Source: Silene conica
Lineage: Eukaryota > Streptophyta > Magnoliopsida > Caryophyllales > Caryophyllaceae
Direction of reading: 5' to 3'
DNA length: 64,000 nt
NCBI GenBank assembly: GCA_029255685.2
Contig: CM055311.2
Location: 60,043,048-60,107,047, forward strand
Below are positions 45,755-57,647 of this stretch, piece after piece. The notes beneath the pieces were generated by a model that did no database searches, was not told the DNA's origin, and saw only the letters and a program-made list of their open reading frames with translations. Within the stretch, counting starts at the first letter, position 1. Each line of letters begins with the position of its first letter. A program made the position numbers and the translations under genes.

Positions 45755-46284
45755 GTGGATATACATATTAGGGAGGATGATTATGACTTCTTATCGAAGG
45801 ATTTTGTGGCTCAAGATGTGCGTAGAGCGGTGTTTCAACTTGGGGCCCTTAAATCACCAGGACAGGATGGTTTTCCTGCTAGCTTCTTCCAGAAATACTG
45901 GTATAGGGTTAAACATGAGGTCACGAAAGCTGTGTTGGATATTCTGAATACAAGAAGAGTACTTGCTGAACTCAACTGAACGTTTATTACCCTTATACAT
46001 AAATGTGCTCATCTGGAAAAAGTGGAGGAATTTCGTCCTATTAGTTTGTGTAATGTGGCGATGAAGATTGTCACTCGGTGTATTACGAATCGTCTAACTC
46101 TTGTGATGGGATATCTGGTTGGGGAAACGCAGAATGCTTTCGTTGAGAAACGTCATATACAAGATAATGTTCTTATTGCTCATGAAGCAATTCACAAAAT
46201 TAAAAATCATAAGGTTGGTTGTGGAGGATATTTCGCTTTTAAAGCAGACAGAAGCAAAGCGTATGATCGTGTTCAGTGGGATTT
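45755..46284 (+). pseudogene. LINE reverse transcriptase, 5' part
   Basis: It begins just after the frameshift (IREDDYDFLSKDF) and carries ALKSPGQDGFPASFFQKYW, EEFRPISLCNVAMKIVTRCI, FVEKRHIQDNVLIAHEAIH and KADRSKAYDRVQWDF, the first RT blocks of plant L1 elements. An in-frame TGA at 45977-45979 lies where the family usually has a sense codon. The usual KLDMSKAYD has become KADRSKAYD, but the catalytic Asp is kept. The frame is cut at 46284 by the LTR element. Confidence 0.85.
46280..46284. repeat. Target duplication GATTT, left copy
   Basis: It matches 63820-63824 and marks integration of the 46285-63819 element. Confidence 0.9.
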
Positions 46285-47161
46285 TGTAACACCCCCATTT
46301 ATTTAAGAGCCTTTAGCAAGACATTCTCAAATAAATGAAGCTGTTACCATCTCGGAATATCCGAGGTAGTGAATATCAAAGTAAGCAAACCAAAGTACTT
46401 TATATAAAAACCCATTTAAATCTGAACTTGATATTGCCACAACTACGAGTCCAAACTTTGATAAAATAAAAACAATTACAACTGAAGATATCTACGTGTG
46501 ATCTAAATCTAAGTAGGTCCAAGCCATGCCTCTCACCATGCCCAAGCTCCATAATCCATCTGTCACTGACCTGCAAAATCTACTCCCCATTCCGGATCAT
46601 CGTAGGTGTCACACGAATACACAGGGTCAACCGCGAGGTTGAGTAGGTAAAACAGATAAAACATAAATAACAATATAACAGTATCATCCTCCACCTCCAC
46701 ATCCTCCAATCAACCACTTCACCTCCATCACACCACACCTCCATCACACCACACCACCATCACACCGCACCTCCCATGGCCATATCACAAGTCCCATATC
46801 ACAAGACCCAATATCAAAAGACCCATATCACAAGACCCATTTCACACCTCCCGATCTCCACAGTGATCAATAATAATACGATCCACAGTACAATAATAAT
46901 CAATTATAACAAACTCGTAATAAGCATCACTTACACATTTCATGTCATAACATGAATCATAATATTTTTCCCCTACCTCAAATGCGGATTGACAACCGAA
47001 CAGCTGCTAGAAATGTTCCACCTTGAACAACCGAACTCAGTTCCTATAATCAGTATTGAACATCAATTTCTACCCATACAATCACATTACTAAAATTACT
47101 TGACCCTATTCATACTCTTATCAATTGCTATGAACCCCTCATTAATATCAATCATCACTAG
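46285..47161 (-). repeat. 3' LTR, U5-side part (877 bp)
   Basis: It matches 60955-61903 of the intact 5' LTR, apart from a 72-bp insertion in that copy. The remainder of this LTR is 55731-57647. It contains the conserved hairpin (46627-46642) and a TATA-like AATATA at 46672-46677. Confidence 0.85.
46681..46850. repeat. Low-complexity tandem region in the LTR
   Basis: CACCTCCATCACACCA-type repeats followed by units of CATATCACAAGACCC. The same region is at 61357-61515 in the other LTR. Confidence 0.7.
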
Positions 47162-47535
47162 TGTAACACCCCCATTTATTTAAGGGCCTGTACTAGCACT
47201 CCCCAGATAAATATGGGTGTTACCATCTCAGTTTCCCGAGGCAGTAGATACAAAGGGATGATAAACAGTACTTTAATTAAAAGTTAAACTCTATAACATG
47301 TTCATACAACTGTAATAAAACTGTCTTATGAAAAGTAAGTACAACTCATGCTAAGCTGACTATGGTGATCTAGACTCTAGTCTGGTCCGGATCCAAGCTC
47401 TCTCCTCCCACAGCTTCTCATAGTCTCAGCCACCTGTCAATCTGCTCCCCAATAATTTGGTTCATCACAGGTGATCACGAATACACAGGGTCAACCACGA
47501 GGTTGAGTAGAGGAAAATAAATAAACAAACTTATA

Positions 47536-47546
47536 ATATATATATT
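47536..47546 (-). promoter_or_regulatory. TATA-like box of the LTR promoter
   Basis: AATATATATATT lies 30-40 nt before the conserved hairpin (47506-47491) in transcription direction. The copy in the 5' LTR, at about 53882-53892, would be the one that drives the element. Confidence 0.4.
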
Positions 47547-47563
47547 GGGATCAATCGTCCCTT

Positions 47564-47710
47564 AACTCCGCACCGATCCAACACCAAATAAACTCCGCAC
47601 CGATCCAACGCCAAATAAACTCCGCACCGATCCAACGCCAAATAAACTCCGCACCGATCCAATGCCAAATAAACTCCGCACCGATCCAACGCCAAATAAA
47701 CTCCGCACCG
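47564..47710. repeat. 27-bp tandem array, five full units and a partial one
   Basis: The unit begins AACTCCGCACCGATCCAACG. Because 27 is a multiple of 3, the minus strand reads as a run of CGVYLALDR repeats, which is not a protein. The second copy is at 53910-54056. Confidence 0.9.
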
Positions 47711-48189
47711 TATCACAAGACCCATTATCACAGTTTCCTCATTATAGGAATATACAGACAATTAATAACATTACAACATTATTCATTTGATAAGATGTAT
47801 ATAATTCACAACAATTAATAATCATGTATCACATCATAAACGAGTGCACAGTTATTCCCCTACCTCGAATAGCAGAAAGAAGATAAGTCCAAGGCTCGTT
47901 AGAAAAGTTCCACGCGAAACTCACTCCCTAAACACGTACACATAACGAATTAAAAACCTCCCCGAAACCCCATAACAGCCTATACTTGCTATAAATAGAA
48001 ACCTTCCATAAATGGAAAGTTTCCCAAAATAGAACCCATTATAAATGGAAAGTTTCCATAAATAGTAACTTCCCAAACTTAACGATTTCCCGACTCAACA
48101 CCGAATAGAAAAGGAATAACTAACAACGACTATAATAAAGATAGTAGTAAAAATAATTTTAACAATAACAATAATAAAATATTGATACC

Positions 48190-48222
<33 letters not shown>
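48190..48222. repeat. (AAT)n microsatellite, about 11 copies
   Basis: It is in the 3' LTR of the nested element. The 5' LTR has about 21 copies at the same place (54536-54599). Confidence 0.9.
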
Positions 48223-48223
<1 letters not shown>

Positions 48224-49354
48224 TAATATAATATAATGATACTAGTAATATAATAATACTAGTAATAATAGTAGTAACACGTGAAGTCGTGAACCAATAG
48301 AAAAAAAACCTAGCAACACTACCTACCCAAAGCAAAACCCCCGACAACCCATACCCGCGTAAGGCCCCTCCGACACCACATTGTACCTCTATTCCCGCCG
48401 ACAACCGCCATACCGTCAACCCTTCGACTTTAACCGGTGAGTTGAACCAGGACCATAACCAGGCCCTGTTCATCACGCAACCACCACGGAAAACGCATAT
48501 ATCAAGACTCCGACATCGCCACTCGAAACGTTAACACCACCCAGAACCACCACCAACGCGACTCCTGACATCAGACTCAGACGACAACCGTGGTACCACC
48601 GTATCGACCTCCCCCGAGTCAACGGTGGCACCAACCCAAACCCTTACCCGCAATGGACTTAAACACGTAGCCCTCTGTCGACTCCTACCGCCGGCAACCA
48701 TACCCACCCCGGACACCCAAACTTACACCAACACACTCGCCCCTCGTCCCTGAAACCAACTGCAACCACCAAGGCGACTCGACTCCGGTGACACACTAAT
48801 CACGACATAACCCCGTATAAACTAAAACAAAACGCGAGACTCACCTTAAACACGTCTGGCTAGCTTTGACCGCTCCTGCAACCGCCCCTAACCACCGCCT
48901 CTCTATCTCTTTTTGTTCTTATCCGGCCGTCACAAGGTTGAGGAGAAGGAGAGTATAACGTTTAGGGTATAACGTTTAGGGTTTTGGAAGTTGGCGTGAG
49001 GTATAACGTAACTAGGTAAGTAGGGTTTGTGTAAAAGGTCAGTATGAGGGCGTGGGCGTGGGCTTGACCCATTTACGAATACGATCTTCGTCTTAATTAT
49101 TACGAACCAAACTCAATGCGATGTATAAATATAATATAACACGTAACACTATTATTAGTTTAGTCGATATACGATAATATAAAATAGAACTTATAATATA
49201 AGTCTCGGGTTAACTTATAATATCACAACCCGAGTCTACAAAAAAAAGTGAGGTATAACATATTCGATAAGTTAATTATCGAATACTAATGTTCAAATAC
49301 GATCAATACGTCAATATAAACAATAAATGTCATATTAAAATTCGAGGTATTACA

Positions 49355-52300
49355 GTCTTCCCTCCTTAAAATGAACTTCGTCCCGAAGTTCACCATTTCA
49401 TAGTCAACAAACATGGTCCCTCGGCACAGAAAATGTGACACCACATAACATCCAAACTAATAAGAGTATTTTAAACCCGAAATGTTACATTCTACCCTCG
49501 TTAAGAAAACTTTGTCCCCAAAGTTTAACACACCCAAAGTTTAACACACAACTGCAGCACATGATACTTCAACAATCACGATATAGTGCATAACATACGC
49601 AGCAAGGTTATCAAGTATATTCAAATAGTCACGACGTATCAGTTAGTCATGTCATAAAAACTAGCCATATCATAAATCATTAAGATTTTACAATCATATC
49701 CTCCTTAAAACATGGTTACGTCCCGTAACCCCATAAACATTCCAACACAGTACTCCATCTCACTCATTACTTTATCTCATAAAATCTAACTCCACGTAAC
49801 CAAGTATCGCACTCATCGTCGCATCTAAGACCAAAGACAAGGGGTGAGTGAACTGGCGGAATAAAACCGCAAATCAACACTTGCATTTCAATATCGATTT
49901 CAAACTCCGAATATAACTCAATAATCAAGGTCACACTGGACCGTACACACAATATGGCACAACGACCTAATATCTCATAACTCTATGTCAGTAACAATTC
50001 TCATCTCAATTTCAATATCAATATTGTCAAAGGTTCCAAAAACCATGCTCAACACTTAGAGTACAAGACTCCAAGCTACTCACCCACGGGTCCCGGTCAA
50101 AGAAAAATGACGACATAAAACACAATACACGCAAACTATTCTCAAAGTGCATAATTTTGTCATAACAACCATCAAAACTATCCATCCTTATCCATCCAAA
50201 TAACGCCATTATAATCTATACATATACCAATGATCTACCTTCTATCCAATTGATGAAAGACCTCAAATCCAAATTTATTCTACAATTACATGTGCACTTC
50301 CCAGACAATAAACTAATTCACCAACAGTAGCAAATCCATTCAATCGGGCACCCAAAAACACAAACTGAACCAACCCATCTCACAAACAATAAATTGTATA
50401 ACCAGAGTAATAATAATAACTAGTCATATATAATAGTACATCAAAGTTCATAACTTTCATCACATATTTTTACAACGATAACAATTAACATAAAACAAAC
50501 AACCCCAAACAATAATAAGATTATTAGGATCGGTAGAATTGTGTTACGCAGTAAAACAGAATCAGAGCAGTTAAGACTTATATTCCCCTGAAATTAACAC
50601 ATAGTTACATATTTACACCAATGTATACAACCAGCAACTCGTGGTTCATAATTAACAACTTAAAACATTTCATGTTCATAATCTTACTATAGAAGCAAAA
50701 TCATATTTTAGGAAGGTCATAGAGCAAAATTAATTAACGTAATTATACATGGTGCATTGACATATTACACAAGGTACACACCGAACATAGACTAACAAAA
50801 GCGTTTAATATTCCTAGACATCAATAAGTTAAAATCACTTAGGCACATCTCTTATCCATGCACATTACACCATTTATCATGAAACTGTCAATATATGTGA
50901 CTTGAAACATAAGGGTTTACCTAATGCACAACAATTTAATTTTCCGTGCAGGATTGCACCAACACATAGTTACAGAATATGTCATATTGCAAACAATCAT
51001 CATAATTATTAAAACACCAAGCGTTATCATGGATAATCATCACTTTGGAACATTTTGAAACTTTTGAGACATTGATGTGGTAATTTGTGACACTTATAAA
51101 CACGAATCCAAAGACAATTCTACAAGTTTCAGATCGAAACAAGACTACACGGAGCCATCCTGACTCTTCTTTACTAAAACATTGTTCTTATACTTCATGA
51201 ATTTTTGGAAATTTTAACGATAGAACAAACGAATACACAAGACTGGTACTTCCGTAAATCACATGTCAACCAATTATTAATTCAACAGATCGTGATCATG
51301 TTTTAAACATAATAATATGCATGGAGAATTATAGTGACTTGTGTCGCAGGAAGCTAGACAAAGATGTACCGTTAATATACAAAATAACATCAATAAGATT
51401 CACATTGCTCAAATATTCACAATTACGTGTAACCATTAGATTGTTATATCATACTAATAAATTTATCAGTTAAATTTCATTCTATCACATGGCAAGACTA
51501 TTCTGCGCTAGACATGATTTTAACATTACATACGAACATCACCTAATTAATTTAAGGCATCACACTAGAAAGTAAGAGTGTCGGTATAACTGAAATTATT
51601 TTATATACAACTTGACAAATGGAGAAGGTTACGTGATCATATAACAAGATTCATATTCATATTATATGCCTACCATTCACGTTATTGATGCTATATCAGG
51701 ATATCACATGGTCACATCACATAACTCACATTTGATTAAACTTTTATACGAAGCTTACATATCTCACGATTTCACCAATTAAACGTTATGCAACAACTAA
51801 CAAAAATCGTAATTAAATAACAGCTTAGTTAACGTGCGAGCGATTATAATCTTTTAGAAAATATAAAGAATTAGCTAAACAGAGGAAAAGAATCGAATGC
51901 ATACCTCAAGGAAATTATTTATTACAATTGTTTTACAACTCAAACGATCTGAACAATAACTTTACAGCATTTCAACAAAATTTAAGCAACTTGCAAAAAT
52001 CATAATTAAATATCGACTCGATAAGATTTTACATGGCTTATCATTTTGAAAACGTGAACGCACATTCTGAACAGTAGAGTTGAAACTATGCACAAGCATT
52101 AACCAAGTTTTAAATGATTTCTGTTACAAAAGATAGGTCAAAACGGGACTTTGCAGTAACAGTCTGACTACTGTCGAATAAAAGAATTATTTCTCCCAAA
52201 GACATAACTCACATCAAGATAAATCACTAGCATTGTAAACCCAACTCAGAGGGTTAACATACATAAAATTTCCATCCCCAATTATGAAACACGTATAAAG

Positions 52301-53507
52301 TGACAGCCCGGACATACCAGGTAACATTCTGAAAATTTATATAAAAAAAAAAAAATTTTTTGGTCCCTTTGCAACTACACATTACTACATCCACACTCAA
52401 CCTTTCTCACCCAAACACATTGACAATCATTTGAAGCATAGACATCACTCTGTACCATATTAACATTCATTCTTCATTTCAATTGTAGTTGGCATCAAAA
52501 TACGGTAAAGGTTTCGAGACTGAAAATAAAATCAATTAAATAACTTCACAGTTATACAGGTGTATCCAAGTACGGAAATATAACCTAGGGACTACTATGT
52601 ATCCCTTGTTGATGACAAACCTCATAACTAATTTAAATGTATATAGCAGGCATAAAAATTTTAAATACGATATACGCAACACATGACTATATACATTCAT
52701 AGCTTAGAACACATATTCTACATATTACTAAACATGGATTGCTAAAGCAATTTGTAAAATAATAAAATCATAAATCTCAAATTCCGATCACATTTGCATG
52801 GTATGCCAATCAGGAAACTCTTGCAAGGTATAAGGCATGCATATAAGAAGTGTATACACATAGAATAGTACAGGCAATTATCAACGCGCACGGCCTCCGG
52901 TTCGGTCTACTAACTTTACCCATAAGACTTAACTTGGTTCCACATCCTATAACGACATAGCATAGCTGGCTCTACTAACCATTCCAGTCAATCATGATCA
53001 TATCTCTCCTACATCTATCCTTTTAGGTAGCTATAGCTCATCAACTCATTACACATATCATTATACTATAACTCTACCTAACGGTTCAGGGATCATATAG
53101 CCGCATGCATATCACCATATACAAGTAAAGCTCATATTCAAAACTCGTGTTCTCACTACCAGAAATAGTATATCTCAGTCAACATTCAACATCAATCTCA
53201 TGATTCACAGTATATATATTATCAACCATATTTCACATCATAACTTACCTCATTCCTTCTCCTGCAAGAACGTTAGTACCAGATAACCAAGTCACTATAT
53301 AATCTACCCCACTCTTCAATTACTCTCATTGGGTTCCCGAGACAGAACAGAAAGGGCCCAGGTTTGGTGTGAGGGGGCCCCTAACTCATCCCGTTCCTTT
53401 TTGGGGCTCCTAACAGTTTCATCTCGGGTTCATTTTATCAGACTCTTCCTACGTTCATTATTATTTATTTGGTTTAGGCCTGAGGATCGTTCGCTCTGAT
53501 ACCACTT
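49355..53507 (-). other. Non-coding internal region of the nested element
   Basis: 4153 bp. At its left edge is the purine tract (minus strand AAGGAGGGAAGAC before the LTR), the palindrome 49373-49391 and the hairpin 49508-49525. At its right edge is the primer site. The rest is AT-rich with no retroviral-type protein motif. Blocks such as 49790-49870 match the other two LARD internal regions. The open frames at 49767-49952, 50027-50209 and 50936-51142 are not credible. Confidence 0.75.
53493..53504 (-). promoter_or_regulatory. Primer binding site, initiator-Met tRNA (nested element)
   Basis: GCTCTGATACCA on the plus strand is TGGTATCAGAGC on the minus strand, 3 nt from the 5' LTR. Confidence 0.9.
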
Positions 53508-54535
53508 TGTAACACCCCCATTTATTTAAGGGCCTGTACTAGGACTCCCCAGATAAATATGGGTGTTACCATCTCAGTTTCCCGAGGCAGTAGATACAAA
53601 GGGATGATAAACAGTACTTTAATTAAAAGTTAAACTCTATAACATGTTCATACAACTGTAATAAAACTGTCTTATGAAAAGTAAGTACAACTCATGCTAA
53701 GCTGACGATGGTGATCTAGACTCTAGTCTGGTCCGGATCCAAGCTCTCTCCTCCCACAGCTTCTCATAGTCTCAGCCACCTGTCAATCTGCTCCCCAATA
53801 ATTTGGTTCATCACAGGTGATCACGAATACACAGGGTCAACCACGAGGTTGAGTAGAGGAAAATAAATAAACAAACTTATAATATATATATTGGGATCAA
53901 TCGTCCCTTAACTCCGCACCGATCCAACACCAAATAAACTCCGCACCGATCCAACGCCAAATAAACTCCGCACCGATCCAACGCCAAATAAACTCCGCAC
54001 CGATCCAATGCCAAATAAACTCCGCACCGATCCAACGCCAAATAAACTCCGCACCGTATCACAAGACCCATTATCACAGTTTCCTCATTATAGGAATATA
54101 CAGACAAATAATAACATTACAACATTATTCATTTGATAAGATGTATATAATTCACAACAATTAATAATCATGTATCACATCATAAACGAGTGCACAGTTA
54201 TTCCCCTACCTCGAATAGCAGAAAGAAGATAAGTCCAAGGCTCGTTAGAAAAGTTCCACGCGAAACTCGCTCCCTAAACACGTACACATAACGAATTAAA
54301 AACCTCCCCGAAACCCCATAACAGCCTATACTTGCTATAAATAGAAACCTTCCATAAATGGAAAGTTTCCCAAAATAGAACCCATTATAAATGGAAAGTT
54401 TCCATAAATAGTAACTTCCCAAACTTAACGATTTCCCGACTCAACACCGAATAGAAAAGGAATAACTAACAACGACTATAATAAAGATAGTAGTAAAAAT
54501 AATTTTAACAATAACAATAATAAAATATTGATACC

Positions 54536-54599
<64 letters not shown>

Positions 54600-55725
54600 T
54601 AATATAATGATACTAGTAATATAATAATACTAGTAATAATAGTAGTAACACGTGAAGTCGTGAACCAATAGAAAAAAAACCTAGCAACACTACCTACCCA
54701 AAGCAAAACCCCCGACAACCCATACCCGCGTAAGGCCCCTCCGACACCACATTGTACCTCTATTCCCGCCGACAACCGCCATACCGTCAACCCTTCGACT
54801 TTAACCGGTGAGTTGAACCAGGACCATAACCAGGCCCTGTTCATCACGCAACCACCACGGAAAACGCATATATCAAGACTCCGACATCGCCACTCGAAAC
54901 GTTAACACCACCCAGAACCACCACCAACGCGACTCCTGACATCAGACTCAGACGACAACCGTGGTACCACCGTATCGACCTCCCCCGAGTCAACGGTGGC
55001 ACCAACCCAAACCCTTACCCGCAATGGACTTAAACACGTAGCCCTCTATCGACTCCTACCGCCGGCAACCATACCCACCCCGGACACCCAAACTTACACC
55101 AACACACTCGCCCCTCGTCCCTAAAACCAACTGCAACCACCAAGGCGACTCGACTCCGGTGACACACTAATCACGACATGACCCCGTATAAACTAAAACA
55201 AAACGCGAGACTCACCTTAAACACGCCTGGCTAGCTTTGACCGCTCCTGCAACCGCCCCTAACCACCGCCTCTCTATCTCTTTTTGTTCTTATCCGGCCG
55301 TCACAAGGTTGAGGGGAAGGAGAGTATAACGTTTAGGGTATAACGTTTAGGGTTTTGGAAGTTGGCGTGAGGTATAACGTAACTAGGTAAGTAGGGTTTG
55401 TGTAAAAGGTCAGTATGAGGGCGTGGGCGTGGGCTTGACCCATTTACGAATACGATCTTCGTCTTAATTATTACGAACCAAACTCAATGCGATGTATAAA
55501 TATAATATAACACGTAACACTATTATTAGTTTAGTTGATATACGATAATATAAAATAGAACTTATAATATAAGTCTCGAGTTAACTTATAATATCACAAC
55601 CCGAGTCTACAAAAAAAAGTGAGGTATAACATATTCGATAAGTTAATTATCGAATACTAATGTTCAAATACGATCAATACGTCAATATAAACAATAAATG
55701 TCATATTAAAATTCGAGGTATTACA
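53508..55725 (-). repeat. 5' LTR of the nested element (2218 bp)
   Basis: Matches 47162-49354. Holds the 27-bp array (53910-54056), the hairpin (53837-53852) and the long AAT run. The polyisoleucine frame at 54476-54847 comes from the microsatellite. Confidence 0.85.
54536..54599. repeat. (AAT)n microsatellite, about 21 copies
   Basis: An expanded relative of 48190-48222. Confidence 0.9.
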
Positions 55726-55730
55726 ACTAC

Positions 55731-56223
55731 TCAATTAACTTACTAATTATAGACTTACTATATATAGACGATACTAACATAACTAGCATATATCATACAA
55801 CCATACCCATGGTAAAATAATAACAACACCACCACCCCTAACAAAACAAATGTGAATCATGATAACGATAAAACAATATGGAATAATAATAATAACATTG
55901 TCATATGAAACACAACCATAACATTTAATAAAATATTATTATTGATGCTACTAGTAACAATATCAACAACAATATCAACCACAACAATTACTAATAACAT
56001 GATGAGTACTAATAACAATGATAAGATCTTAAATCTTATTAAGCATGATATACAATTATAGCATTTGCCCACAATATACTTAATAATAATAATACTAATA
56101 TGAATAACATTATTATCCTATAATTGTAAAATCACCTTAACAATAATTGACCAATAATAATAATGATAAGAATAAGACAACAACAACAATAGCAATAACA
56201 ATAATAATAATAATAATAATAAC

Positions 56224-56258
<35 letters not shown>

Positions 56259-57647
56259 TAATAATACAAAATGATAACATAACAAACACACACACGACAT
56301 CAACCAGCCCCAACCCGCGACCAAACAACCCCTACACCTCCCTGACCACGCCGCTGCTACCACCAGGAACCACCCTGACCTGTACCCCACACCGCCTGCT
56401 ACCACCATGACTTCCACCAGTCCCTTCGATTCCCACCGACCTGATGAACCAGGGCCCAATCCAGGCCTGGTTCACCACCTAACCATCTGACCCGACCCGA
56501 AACATCAACCAATCGAAGCATCTACAGACCTTCACAACCACCGACTCTACCACCCAACACCACCCCTAACACCAGCCTTATCAGACACGGTGGCACCACC
56601 GTGACCAACACCCCCTAGCCTACGACGTTACCATTCCCAAAACCCCTGTACACGAAATAATAAAAGAACAGCAGCAGCAGAACGAAAACCACACCCTGAT
56701 CACCCCTATCGACCACTCCTTTTCCGCCATGATTAACCACCCCTAACCACCATGACCAGCACCCTCTGGACAACCCAACCACCACCTGACTCCCTAACTC
56801 AAGACCCGTAACAATCAAGCACGAATCCCAACACAAATCTTCAGAAAACATATACAGAGTACTGACATTAAATATTGTAGAAAACGGAACGAGAAAGTAA
56901 ACTCATTGACATCGTTTAAGCCACCCTCCATGACGGACCTAACCGCCAACGACACCCCACCAGTAGTTTACATAAGTTTATTACACGACCTACTACAAAC
57001 TTATACCAAAACAACGAGGATTAGACGCATACATATAACTAATTACGTGATGAAAGTGGTATACACTAACAGGGATTTTCGACGTGTGTAACATACCAGG
57101 TCTTTGGCCAAAACGATCCGTCGTACACCACCCTACAACCACCGTGGACAGGTTCTTTTCCTCCTCTGCAGTGACGGCTAGGGTTTTGAGTGATCAAAAT
57201 TAGGTTAGGATGAGGGTTAGGGTAAGATTAGGGCGTCTAAAAGGAGGTGGCAGCACAACTTGTTCTGATTACTACGAGGACGATTATGGGTTGTTGCCCT
57301 AATCACGATTCCCGAGGCCCAATCCCATGTGCAAGCGGTCAGGGGTTCGAACCCCCTTAGCATACGTAAAGTGATTAAAAGCTAGAAGGCCTAAGTCCCT
57401 ACTTCGAACCCCACCAAAGATATTTTATTTATGTCTGAATACATACGAATAATCACGATACTTTGTCGTTGATCGTGAAAGTAAACATATTTTTACTAGC
57501 TATTATCACGCTTATACGACATACTACTAACTGCATATAAAATATAAAGCACTTATTATCGAATACTAACGTGCAAAATAACTATTAACATTTCCCAATA
57601 AATATTAAATAGTAAAAATAAAGTATAGCAAAATACGAAGTATTACA
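55731..57647 (-). repeat. 3' LTR of the outer element, remaining part
   Basis: Matches 61904-63819. It includes an imperfect AAT/AAC run (56199-56270) that generates polyleucine and polyisoleucine frames on the minus strand; these are not genes. It ends CGAAGTATTACA. Confidence 0.85.

Larger units (their letters stand above)
47162..49354 (-). repeat. 3' LTR of the nested element (2193 bp)
   Basis: TGTAACACCC to GGTATTACA. Near-identical to 53508-55725. The frames at 48159-48476 and 48531-48716 recur in or match the other LTR and are not genes. Confidence 0.85.
47162..55725 (-). mobile_element. LARD-like LTR element nested in an LTR (8564 bp)
   Basis: Minus orientation: 5' LTR 53508-55725, primer site 53493-53504, internal 49355-53507, 3' LTR 47162-49354. 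It is flanked by ACTAG (47157-47161) and ACTAC (55726-55730), a 5-bp duplication with one later change; the other LTR copy shows the empty site with ACTAG at 61899-61903. It starts TGTAATACCTCG and ends GGGTGTTACA. No gag or pol. The two LTRs differ by only about a dozen substitutions that I could see, plus a microsatellite length change, so it is young. Confidence 0.9.

Noticed and set aside
47531..47761. Repeat protein made of CGVYLALDR units (and its copy at 53877-54107)
   Set aside because: It is the translation of a 27-bp DNA repeat inside LTRs. The period is a multiple of three, so one frame stays open by chance.
48958..48985. Telomere-like TTTAGGG repeats (also 55326-55353, 57180-57240)
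   Set aside because: Only a few irregular AGGGTTT-like words, at matching places in LTR copies. There is no telomeric array.
56118..56459. Polyleucine/polyisoleucine proteins (also at 62293-62634 and 54476-54847)
   Set aside because: They come from AAT/AAC microsatellites in LTRs and recur in both LTR copies.
57323..57360. tRNA-like GGGGTTCGAACCCC (also near 63515)
   Set aside because: It is only a T-arm-like palindrome. No acceptor stem or other arms can be built around it, and it is part of the LTR.
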